From contig MVQZ01000181.1 of NCBI GenBank assembly GCA_002067565.1, positions 1-6,351 of the forward strand: 6,351 nucleotides of DNA, given 5' to 3'. This DNA is from Methanobacterium sp. PtaU1.Bin242. GTDB taxonomy: Archaea; Methanobacteriota; Methanobacteria; Methanobacteriales; Methanobacteriaceae. The notes beneath the pieces are model-generated. The model saw nothing but the letters and a program-made list of their open reading frames with translations, was not told where the DNA came from and searched no databases. The translations under genes were made by a program, and so were the position numbers. Numbering within the stretch: the first letter of the stretch is position 1; each line of letters opens with the position of its first letter. This document shows, piece by piece, positions 1 through 5,616 of the stretch.

Positions 1-243
1 AAGGAATCTCAAAAGGATAAGATAATGGAGAAGGTAGAGGAAGAATTCCCCCAACTTTTTGCTGATGTAGTTGAGGCTAATCTTATCGATGGTGTTAGAA
101 TTTCCATGGAAGACGGAAGCTGGATTTTAATACGTCCCTCCGGTACAGAACCCTACATAAGAATCACTCTGGGAGGTAGAACCACTGGAGAAGCTGGAAA
201 TTTGATGAAGAAGAGTAAAAAATTTATGGGAGGTTTATTATGA
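1..243 (+). CDS. glmM: Phosphoglucosamine mutase, C-terminal end (partial)
   Basis: This is the 3' end of an open frame that enters from the left edge; about 80 residues are visible. It carries RPSGTEPYIRI (nt 133-165), the phosphate-binding loop of the C-terminal domain of alpha-D-phosphohexomutases. Enzymes of this family convert glucosamine-6-phosphate to glucosamine-1-phosphate (GlmM) or act on mannose/glucose phosphates (ManB/Pgm). The catalytic phosphoserine and sugar-binding loops lie outside the window, so substrate cannot be read here. GlmM is preferred because the next gene overlaps by 4 bp (ATGA, 240-243) and encodes the next enzyme of UDP-GlcNAc synthesis, the same order known for Methanocaldococcus MJ1100-MJ1101. 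The frame is open from base 1, so the ATG at 25 is internal and not a start. Confidence 0.85.
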   Translation, partial: KESQKDKIMEKVEEEFPQLFADVVEANLIDGVRISMEDGSWILIRPSGTEPYIRITLGGRTTGEAGNLMKKSKKFMGGLL

Positions 244-1517
244 AAGGGGTTATACTAACAGCAGGCGAAGGCACCAGAATGCGTCCCCTTACCTTAAGCA
301 GACCAAAAACAATGGTTCAAGTAGGTGGTAAACCCATCCTGCAGTACAATGTAGAGGCTCTCAAGGATGCTGGTATCTGTGAGATAACCATGGTGGTAGG
401 CTATCATGAAGAGGTTATAAAAAGCTATTTTCTGGACGGATCATCCCTGGGTGTTAAAATAAGCTATGTGACTCAAAGAGAACGTTTAGGAACTGCCCAT
501 GCCATAGGAACTCTTGCAAATATCCTGAAAGGAGCTTTTATAGTTTTGAATGGGGATATAATAGTAGAATCTCAACTAATAAAGGATTTAATAGATAAAT
601 ACGAGTCTAATGGTGCTCGATCCATTCTAACTTTAACCCATGTTGATGATCCCTCATCTTTCGGAGTGGTGGAACTTGAGGGAGATAGGATAATCAACTT
701 AATTGAGAAACCAGAACCAGGGGAAGCCCCCAGTAATTTAGTAAATGCAGGTATATATCTTTTTGATGATCTCATCTTCCAGGCCATCCGTAAGACACCA
801 CAATCCCCTCGAGGAGAATATGAGATAACTGACTCCATAAAATTCCAGATAGACCATGATGAACTGGTTTCGGGCATGGAATCCCGGGATAGGTGGGTGG
901 ACATTGGCAGACCATGGGAACTTCTGGATGTTAACGAACATTATCTGGAGGAAATGGAATCAGATATACAGGGAAAAGTAGAGGAAGGCGTCACCATCCA
1001 TGGTCCGGTGTTCCTGGGCAAAAACAGTGTTATCAGATCAGGATGCTATCTTATGGGACCGGTTCACATCGGTGAAGGTTGTGATATAGGTCCTAACTCT
1101 TTTATAAGGAACCACACCAGCCTAGGTAATAACGTGAGCGTTGGAAATGCTGTTGAAATAAAAAATTCTATTATAATGGACGGTACTAACGTTAATCATC
1201 TTTCATATGTAGGAGATTCAATTATTGGGGCTAATTGTAATATTGCAGCAGGAACCAATGTAGCTAACCTTCGTTTTGATGATGATAATGTAAAAATTAC
1301 CATCAAAGGAGATAGAATAGATTCTGGAAGGAGAAAGTTAGGAGTGATATTTGCAGATAATGTCAAAACCGGTATAAACTCCAGTTTCAACCCTGGAGTG
1401 AAGGTGGGTATGAACTCACGTATAGGGGCTGGAGCTATAATCAGCAAAGATATCCCCTCAAACAAGTTGATTCTACCTAAACAGCAGCAAATAATTCTGG
1501 ATTATGATGAAGAATAA
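240..1517 (+). CDS. glmU: Bifunctional sugar-1-phosphate nucleotidyltransferase / acetyltransferase (GlmU type)
   Basis: This 425-residue cytosolic enzyme is predicted to acetylate glucosamine-1-phosphate and then uridylylate it to UDP-GlcNAc. Residues 1-~235 form the nucleotidyltransferase domain: GEGTRMRP (9-16) with Lys23, RxxxGTAHA (80-87), the metal-binding NGD (104-106), EKP (156-158) and WVDIG (219-223). Residues ~248-410 are hexapeptide repeats of a left-handed beta-helix. They include NHLSYVGD (319-326), where His320 matches the catalytic base of the bacterial GlmU acetyltransferase, followed by NIAAGTNVAN. The start is supported by GGGAGGT (228-234), 5 nt before the ATG and inside the end of glmM; the ATGA overlap implies translational coupling in one operon. 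Archaeal relatives such as MJ1101 and Sulfolobus ST0452 are bifunctional and can accept several sugars, so nucleotide and sugar choice are inferred. A glucose- or dTDP-specific role is the main alternative. Confidence 0.88.
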   Translation: MKGVILTAGEGTRMRPLTLSRPKTMVQVGGKPILQYNVEALKDAGICEITMVVGYHEEVIKSYFLDGSSLGVKISYVTQRERLGTAHAIGTLANILKGAFIVLNGDIIVESQLIKDLIDKYESNGARSILTLTHVDDPSSFGVVELEGDRIINLIEKPEPGEAPSNLVNAGIYLFDDLIFQAIRKTPQSPRGEYEITDSIKFQIDHDELVSGMESRDRWVDIGRPWELLDVNEHYLEEMESDIQGKVEEGVTIHGPVFLGKNSVIRSGCYLMGPVHIGEGCDIGPNSFIRNHTSLGNNVSVGNAVEIKNSIIMDGTNVNHLSYVGDSIIGANCNIAAGTNVANLRFDDDNVKITIKGDRIDSGRRKLGVIFADNVKTGINSSFNPGVKVGMNSRIGAGAIISKDIPSNKLILPKQQQIILDYDEE

Positions 1518-1518
1518 A

Positions 1519-1534
1519 TTAAAATTAATTTTAA
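1519..1534. repeat. 16-bp perfect AT-only palindrome after glmU
   Basis: TTAAAATTAATTTTAA begins one base after the glmU stop and reads the same on both strands. It has no loop and consists only of A and T, so it could be chance in this AT-rich gap, a weak transcript-end structure or a protein-binding site. There is no copy elsewhere in the window to support a function. Confidence 0.3.
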
Positions 1535-1612
1535 AAGGATACGTAACATAAATCAGTTCAAAAATAAAATTTGATTTATTATAAACCATTTAAATAAAAA
1601 AAGGATATTTTG

Positions 1613-1618
1613 TATAAA
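1613..1618 (+). promoter_or_regulatory. Candidate TATA box for the gamma-carbonic-anhydrase gene
   Basis: TATAAA sits in the 134-bp AT-rich gap after glmU, with purine-rich AAAAAAAGGA just upstream where a BRE could lie. Archaeal transcription usually starts about 25 nt downstream of the box, which would give a short leader before the ATG at 1664. A second TATAAA at 1580-1585 is an equally simple match further upstream. The whole gap is AT-rich, so the exact box is uncertain. Confidence 0.4.
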
Positions 1619-1651
1619 TGTTTATTTATTTAATTAACCTGACCCATTAAT

Positions 1652-1656
1652 GTGAG
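1652..1656 (+). promoter_or_regulatory. Weak ribosome binding site (GTGAG) deciding the start of the gamma-CA gene
   Basis: GTGA matches part of the archaeal GGAGGTGAT consensus and ends 8 nt before the ATG at 1664. The longest reading frame would start at this same GTG, but nothing upstream of it (TTAACCTGACCCATTAAT) resembles a ribosome binding site. The GTG is therefore better read as part of the binding site than as the start codon. Confidence 0.4.
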
Positions 1657-1663
1657 CAGAAAA

Positions 1664-2134
1664 ATGATCCATTCCAGTGTAAAAATATTTAAAGGTGCTC
1701 AGGTAATTGGAAGAGTCAGTATAGCCCGTGAATCTGCAGTATGGTATAATGCAGTTATAAGAGGAGATATTGAAGAGATAAGCATAGGAGAATATTCAAA
1801 TATTCAGGATAACTGTGTTTTACACTCTTCTCGGGATTATCCTCTTAAAATAGGTTCATATGTTTCGGTGGGGCATGCAGCCGTCCTTCATGGTACAACA
1901 ATACAGGACAACTGCCTCATTGGCATGAACTCCACACTACTAAATGGGAGCTTTATCGGAGAAAACAGCATAGTAGGGGCGGGTGCTGTGGTTACTGAGG
2001 GAAAAAAATTCCCAAAAAAAAGTTTGATACTGGGCATGCCTGCTAAAGCTGTCCGTAAACTGGAAACACAAGAAATAAAAGCTGTAAATGATAACGCCCT
2101 TAGATACGCTCAACTGGCCAATTTAGGTGAATGA
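1664..2134 (+). CDS. Gamma-carbonic anhydrase family protein (CamH/YrdA-like beta-helix)
   Basis: With the ATG start the protein has 156 residues; an in-frame GTG at 1652 would add four. It is a single left-handed beta-helix domain of hexapeptide repeats. Family active-site positions are present: RGD (Arg33, Asp35), NIQ (Asn46, Gln48) and the three zinc-ligand-type histidines His54, His71 and His76 in CVLH and VGHAAVLH. In Cam of Methanosarcina the equivalent His residues bind the metal that hydrates CO2. The acidic loop glutamates of Cam are not apparent, so this belongs with the shorter CamH/YrdA type, many of which have no demonstrated activity. It has no signal peptide and is probably cytosolic. 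It stands alone, with AT-rich gaps on both sides. Plausible roles are CO2/bicarbonate supply or an unknown metal-dependent reaction; a small-molecule acyltransferase is less likely because the three His are intact. Confidence 0.82.
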   Translation: MIHSSVKIFKGAQVIGRVSIARESAVWYNAVIRGDIEEISIGEYSNIQDNCVLHSSRDYPLKIGSYVSVGHAAVLHGTTIQDNCLIGMNSTLLNGSFIGENSIVGAGAVVTEGKKFPKKSLILGMPAKAVRKLETQEIKAVNDNALRYAQLANLGE

Positions 2135-2222
2135 ATCCAATTGGGATGATTAATAAATAATAAATAATTAGTGAATATCCATGGAATGTGATTATTAAAA
2201 AAATGAATAACTATTATAAACT

Positions 2223-2228
2223 GTGATT
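2223..2228 (+). promoter_or_regulatory. Ribosome binding site (GTGATT) deciding the hisC start
   Basis: GTGAT matches the 3' half of the GGAGGTGAT consensus and ends 4 nt before the ATG at 2232. The longest frame would begin at the GTG of this element, but the bases before it (AATAACTATTATAAACT) contain no SD-like string, so the ATG is the better start. Confidence 0.45.
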
Positions 2229-2231
2229 ACA

Positions 2232-3332
2232 ATGGTAAACGTGAAAAAGGTGGTTAAAAAGCTGGATCCATATGTTCCAGGAAGATCTATTATGGAAATA
2301 GCCAGAAAGTACGGCTTAGATCCAGATGAAATTATAAAACTGGGTTCTAACGAAAATCCATGGGGTCCATCACCCCGGGCTGTAAAAGCAATAAAAGCAG
2401 ATCTGGAGTTTATTAACCAGTACCCAGAATCAGATCTAAAAGATTTAACTGAAGCAGTGGCTTCATATTCAGGGGTAAGTCCATCTCAGGTGATTTTAGG
2501 AGGTGATGGTGCAGATGAAATCCTTGATATTCTGGGAAAAGCATTAATTGATCCGGGTGATGAATTTATAGTGCATATACCCTCTTACATGTACTACGAG
2601 TTTACCTTAAAGATATATGGAGGAGTGCCAGCCTATGCTAATTGGGATGTTTCAAAGAACACTCTTGATGTAGAATCGGTTCTGGAAGCCCTCTCACCCC
2701 GTACCAGAATCATATTTCTATGCACCCCTAATAACCCCACCGCAGGTCTAATAAATAAAAAAGATATTAGAACAGTTTTAGAGAATACTGATGCTCTTGT
2801 GGTGGTGGATGAAGCCTACTTTGAATTTAGCGGAGTAAACAATGTGGATTTGCTGGGGGAATATGATAATCTGTTTATACTACGCACCTTCTCCAAGGTG
2901 ATGGGGCTGGCCGGTATGAGAATCGGCTATGGTCTAGGTAACCCCCAGTTTATAGAGTATCTTCACCGGGCTAAACCTGCTTTCAGTGTCACCCGACTTT
3001 CCCAGATCGCAGCTACCGCCACTCTGGCGGATAAAGAGTATATTGAAAGATCCACTCAACTTTCTATAGAAAGCCGTGAATACCTCTACCAGAAACTTTC
3101 AGGGATACCTGATCTGGATGTTCTCCAATCAAAAGCCAACTATTTACTGGTGGATATTCGTAAAACAGAAATGAAATCCGGAATTCTAACTGAAAAGCTT
3201 ATGGAGAAAGGAATTATTGTCAGGGACTGTTATTCATTCCGTGGTCTGGATGATTACTGGATCAGGGTGAGTGTCGGGACCCTGGAAGAAGATGAAAGGT
3301 TTATTGAAATTCTAAAACAGATAATTAGATAG
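2232..3332 (+). CDS. hisC: Histidinol-phosphate aminotransferase
   Basis: This 366-residue (from ATG 2232) fold-type I PLP aminotransferase is predicted to exchange amino groups between glutamate and imidazole acetol phosphate in histidine synthesis. Seen motifs: SNENPWGPS near the N-terminus, TPNNPT (Asn168), VVDEAYFEF (Asp193 for the PLP ring nitrogen, Tyr196), RTFSKVMGLAGMRIGY with the PLP Lys222 and Arg230, and WIRVSVGT with the carboxylate-binding Arg345. Length and motif order fit HisC; the YFEF stretch after DEA is typical of it. No other his gene is adjacent, as is common in methanogens where his genes are scattered. Close relatives include aromatic aminotransferases and CobD, so the substrate is inferred from motif pattern. 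The usual PTG after NNP reads PTAG here, a minor variation. The 88-bp AT-rich gap upstream may hold its own promoter, but I could not pick a convincing box. Confidence 0.88.
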   Translation: MVNVKKVVKKLDPYVPGRSIMEIARKYGLDPDEIIKLGSNENPWGPSPRAVKAIKADLEFINQYPESDLKDLTEAVASYSGVSPSQVILGGDGADEILDILGKALIDPGDEFIVHIPSYMYYEFTLKIYGGVPAYANWDVSKNTLDVESVLEALSPRTRIIFLCTPNNPTAGLINKKDIRTVLENTDALVVVDEAYFEFSGVNNVDLLGEYDNLFILRTFSKVMGLAGMRIGYGLGNPQFIEYLHRAKPAFSVTRLSQIAATATLADKEYIERSTQLSIESREYLYQKLSGIPDLDVLQSKANYLLVDIRKTEMKSGILTEKLMEKGIIVRDCYSFRGLDDYWIRVSVGTLEEDERFIEILKQIIR

Positions 3333-3381
3333 AAAATATTTAAACAGGAGGATTAAACCCTTTTTGGATCTTCAATATTAA

Positions 3382-3393
3382 TTTTTTTTTTTT
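3382..3393 (+). terminator. Oligo-T terminator after hisC
   Basis: An uninterrupted run of 12 T lies 50 nt after the hisC stop codon. Archaeal RNA polymerase terminates at oligo-T tracts in the non-template strand without needing a hairpin, and no clear stem precedes this one. It would separate the hisC transcript from the radical SAM gene that follows. Confidence 0.65.
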
Positions 3394-3442
3394 ACAATTA
3401 AAAATAAACAATCGAAAATCAATATGAAATTAGAGGTGTCCT

Positions 3443-4144
3443 ATGATTACAGGCGGTATGATAATTTCTTCTGTGGAATATCCTGGTAAAATATCTCTGG
3501 TAATTTTTACAGGAGGATGTATTCTCAGATGCCCCTACTGTCATAATCCAGAGCTTATAAATGGTGGAGAAAATGTGAGTCTGGATGAGATCAAATCAGA
3601 GATCCAGGATTCTCTCGATTTTATAGATAGCGTGGTTGTGACCGGTGGAGAGCCTTTAATCCAGTTCGATGAAGTTAATGATCTTTGCCAGTATGCAAAA
3701 AATGCAGGTTTAATGGTGAAACTGGACACCAATGGATGTTATCCTGAAAGCCTTGAAAAAATCATTAACCATATCAACTATGTTGCCCTGGATATTAAAG
3801 CACCATTCCATAAATATGGGGAAGTAATAGGTACTGATGTGGGGGGTAAAGTAAAAAAATGTATGGAAATTTGTATAAAAGATCCAGATACTTTTTTAGA
3901 GTGTAGAACCACCTATGTACCTGGTCTTCTTTTTAAGGAGGATATCATGGAGATTGCAAAAAATTTAAATTGTGATTTATATACCATCCAACAGTTCAGA
4001 AACAAAGTGGTTTTAAGTGAAAAACTAAAACAAACAGCCAATCCATCACGTAAGGAACTTTTTGAGATTTCTGAAGAGATTAAACCTTTTGTAAAAAGAT
4101 TAAAGATTAAAACTGCTGAATTTGGCGATGAAATTATAAAATAA
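3443..4144 (+). CDS. nrdG: Anaerobic ribonucleotide reductase activating protein, radical SAM (NrdG2 type)
   Basis: This 233-residue cytosolic iron-sulfur protein is predicted to cleave S-adenosylmethionine and install the glycyl radical on the class III ribonucleotide reductase NrdD. The cluster motif CxxxCxxC is intact (Cys26, Cys30, Cys33 in GGCILRCPYCHNPEL). It is followed by VVTGGEP (residues 65-71, SAM binding), LDTNG (94-98) and DIKAP (117-121), all typical of this group. Three further Cys (140, 144, 154) are scattered and form no clear second cluster motif. The start at ATG 3443 is fixed by GAGGTG at 3433-3438, 4 nt upstream. It lies between a T12 terminator and a separate downstream gene, so it looks monocistronic. 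No NrdD is in the window, so another glycyl-radical enzyme could be its partner; activases of this family are often annotated by similarity alone. Confidence 0.83.
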   Translation: MITGGMIISSVEYPGKISLVIFTGGCILRCPYCHNPELINGGENVSLDEIKSEIQDSLDFIDSVVVTGGEPLIQFDEVNDLCQYAKNAGLMVKLDTNGCYPESLEKIINHINYVALDIKAPFHKYGEVIGTDVGGKVKKCMEICIKDPDTFLECRTTYVPGLLFKEDIMEIAKNLNCDLYTIQQFRNKVVLSEKLKQTANPSRKELFEISEEIKPFVKRLKIKTAEFGDEIIK

Positions 4145-4192
4145 ATAGTTGAATATAAGATAAATGTTTAATATCTGCCGTATCTATTAAAA

Positions 4193-4200
4193 TTTAATAT
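4193..4200 (+). promoter_or_regulatory. Candidate TATA box for the ASCH-TPR gene
   Basis: TTTAATAT lies in the 99-bp gap after the radical SAM gene. Transcription would be expected to start about 25 nt later, near 4220, giving a very short leader just ahead of the AGGAGG ribosome binding site. The gap is AT-rich throughout, and GAATATAAGATAAAT near 4151 is an alternative. Confidence 0.3.
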
Positions 4201-4230
4201 GATTAGATTCACAGATTTAGATTGATTATG

Positions 4231-4236
4231 AGGAGG
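4231..4236 (+). promoter_or_regulatory. Strong ribosome binding site AGGAGG with no canonical start codon in phase
   Basis: This is among the best SD matches in the window. At the expected distance (7 nt) the ASCH frame offers ATA-CCA-ATT at 4244 rather than ATG, GTG or TTG. The ATG at 4228-4230 is upstream of and overlaps the SD, and opens only a 21-codon frame in a different phase. The site therefore supports translation of the ASCH domain beginning at 4244. Confidence 0.6.
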
Positions 4237-4243
4237 TTTTTTC

Positions 4244-5374
4244 ATACCAATTTTACTGTTTGGAAGTGGCCATATCGACCTTATAACCGGTAAAAAAACC
4301 ATCACTATCAGAAAGCTATGGAAAAAACCACTCCACCCCGGAGACCGCCTTCACTGCTACTGGAATCTTGTCTCTAAAGAGCGTAAAAAGCTTTTTGAGG
4401 CAGAAGTAACCGATACGGATGTGGTGAAATTCAAAGATCTTGTACTAAATGATAGTTTGGCTCGTGAAGAAGGTTTTAATAATGCTCATGAATTAAAGGC
4501 TGAGTTTCGAAGAATATATCCCGATACCAAGGATGATACCCTTTTCCAGGTTATAAGATTCCATAAAATTCCCATAGATGAATGGGAAGGTAAAAAGATC
4601 GATGAAAAGGCCATGATAACCAAAAGAGCAGATATACTTTTCGATGCGGGTAAGTTTGAGGATTCTGTACAGTGTTATGGCGCAGCATTACGCTTTGATC
4701 CAGACGATGTTTATCTTCTAAACCGAAAAGGAGATAATCTGTCCCGGCTGGGCCGATTTGACGAAGCCCTTAACTGTTATGATAAAGCACTCCAGATAGA
4801 CCCTCAGAACGAATTCATCTGGAACAACAAAGCCATAGCTCTCCTAAACTCCAATAAACCAGAGGAAGCTTTAAAATCCAGCGATAAAGCCATGGATCGT
4901 AATCCTGATAATTTGCTGGTGCTTTACTGGAGAGGATTCATCCTGGAGATGCTGGGAAGATATAATGAGGCTCTGGCCTGCTATGATAACATACTTAAGA
5001 TTGATCCCGATGATCCTGATGTGTGGAACGCCAGGGGAAACATATTAACTGAAATGGATCGAACTGAAGAAGCTTTAGAATCTTATGACCGAGGATTGGA
5101 GCTTTGTCTGGATGAAACACCTGATGCATCCACCTGGAATAGAAAAGGGAATGCTCTGATGGAACTGGGCCGTTTTGATGAAGCTGTTAGGTGTTATGAT
5201 GAGGCCCTGTCTCTGCAGCCGGAAAATGATATATTTCTAAGCAACGAAGGTGTGGCTTTCATAGAGCTGGGTCGGTTTGAAGAAGCAATGGAGTGTTTCC
5301 GGAAGGCTCTGATGATTAATCCTGCCAATGAGGATGCAAGGATCTTAAGGGATGAATGCCTGGAGAACCTTTAA
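4244..5374 (+). CDS. ASCH domain-TPR repeat fusion protein, apparent ATA start
   Basis: The open frame runs unbroken from 4232 to the stop at 5374. Starting at ATA 4244 gives 376 residues; the first canonical start in frame, GTG 4421, would remove 59 residues and cut the N-terminal domain in half with no SD before it. Residues ~1-112 read as an ASCH domain: PILLFGSGHIDLI, the basic GKKTITIRK, HPGDRLHCYW, then ERKKLFEAEV and a GF/RIYP stretch ending in FQVIRFHKIP. ASCH domains are predicted RNA-binding folds related to PUA. From ~121 to ~363 follow about seven 34-residue TPR units with the usual W/Y-N-GN-L-LGR-EEAL-CYDKAL-DP pattern; the unit near residues 258-292 has a few extra residues in its linker. 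TPRs bind proteins. No membrane segment is seen, so it is probably cytosolic. A role linking an RNA or nucleotide ligand to a protein partner is inference. The start could also be a sequencing error or recent mutation of ATG. Confidence 0.72.
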   Translation: MPILLFGSGHIDLITGKKTITIRKLWKKPLHPGDRLHCYWNLVSKERKKLFEAEVTDTDVVKFKDLVLNDSLAREEGFNNAHELKAEFRRIYPDTKDDTLFQVIRFHKIPIDEWEGKKIDEKAMITKRADILFDAGKFEDSVQCYGAALRFDPDDVYLLNRKGDNLSRLGRFDEALNCYDKALQIDPQNEFIWNNKAIALLNSNKPEEALKSSDKAMDRNPDNLLVLYWRGFILEMLGRYNEALACYDNILKIDPDDPDVWNARGNILTEMDRTEEALESYDRGLELCLDETPDASTWNRKGNALMELGRFDEAVRCYDEALSLQPENDIFLSNEGVAFIELGRFEEAMECFRKALMINPANEDARILRDECLENL

Positions 5375-5375
5375 A

Positions 5376-5390
5376 TTTCTTTATTTTATT
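5376..5390 (+). terminator. T-rich tract after the ASCH-TPR gene
   Basis: TTTCTTTATTTTATT begins one base past the stop codon and contains T runs of 3-4 only. It is a plausible but weak archaeal terminator. It overlaps the 3' end of the convergent minus-strand gene, since only 11 bp separate the two stop codons. Confidence 0.35.
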
Positions 5391-5610
5391 CCTCTAAAAT
5401 CCAAGACATAAAGGAATGGACAATAAGCACTATAAGAAATGGAAAAAATATGACGGTGTGTATTTTGAAGGCTAAATCCTTACTCAAAAGTCCCAAAGTT
5501 AAAAATTCTATGACCTGGTAATAGAATATTCCTAATCCAGAAATTATAACCATAAATACCAGTATTACTAGTAAAATATGTACAGATCGTTTAAAGGTTT
5601 TATTGTCCAT
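5386..5610 (-). CDS. Small two-helix membrane protein, possible b-type cytochrome-like redox partner
   Basis: This 74-residue protein (from ATG at 5610; a TTG at 5616 abutting the upstream stop would add two) has two hydrophobic stretches, about residues 11-31 and 49-70. A histidine sits at the start of helix 1 (His11, in KRSVHILLVIL, followed by SGLGIFYY), and helix 2 has His51 and His65 spaced 14 apart (IHTVIFF...IVHSFMSW). This pattern resembles one half of four-helix cytochrome b561/Ni-Fe-hydrogenase cytochrome b subunits and the DUF4405-type small membrane domain, where such His bind heme. Heme binding is inference; a dimer would be needed for a full four-helix bundle. It lies directly downstream of the molybdoprotein gene on the same strand, and the two are almost certainly co-transcribed, which suggests a membrane electron-transfer partner. 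No confident family name is given. Confidence 0.68.
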   Translation of the reverse strand: MDNKTFKRSVHILLVILVFMVIISGLGIFYYQVIEFLTLGLLSKDLAFKIHTVIFFPFLIVLIVHSFMSWILEE

Positions 5611-5616
5611 ATCCAA

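Noticed and set aside
572..941. Minus-strand open frames inside glmU (and others at 1196-1465 and 3541-3732)
   Set aside because: They are antisense shadows of well-supported genes and have no domain-like motifs.
2137..2144. CCAATTGG palindrome after the gamma-CA stop as a terminator
   Set aside because: It has no loop and no following T tract, so it is too short to call.
2203..2226. Short frame ATG...TGA (MNNYYKL) with GTGAT upstream, ending in the hisC ribosome binding site, as a leader peptide
   Set aside because: It has no histidine codons, no attenuator hairpin is visible, and short frames of this size occur by chance in AT-rich gaps.
3346..3351. AGGAGG just after the hisC stop, suggesting another small gene
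   Set aside because: No ATG or GTG follows at a usable distance; the nearest TTG (3364) opens only five codons before a stop, and the T12 tract comes next.
4228..4293. 21-codon frame from ATG 4228 as a separate small gene
   Set aside because: It overlaps the AGGAGG site and the clear ASCH coding frame, and its translation has no recognisable features. It is kept only as an alternative entry point by frameshift.
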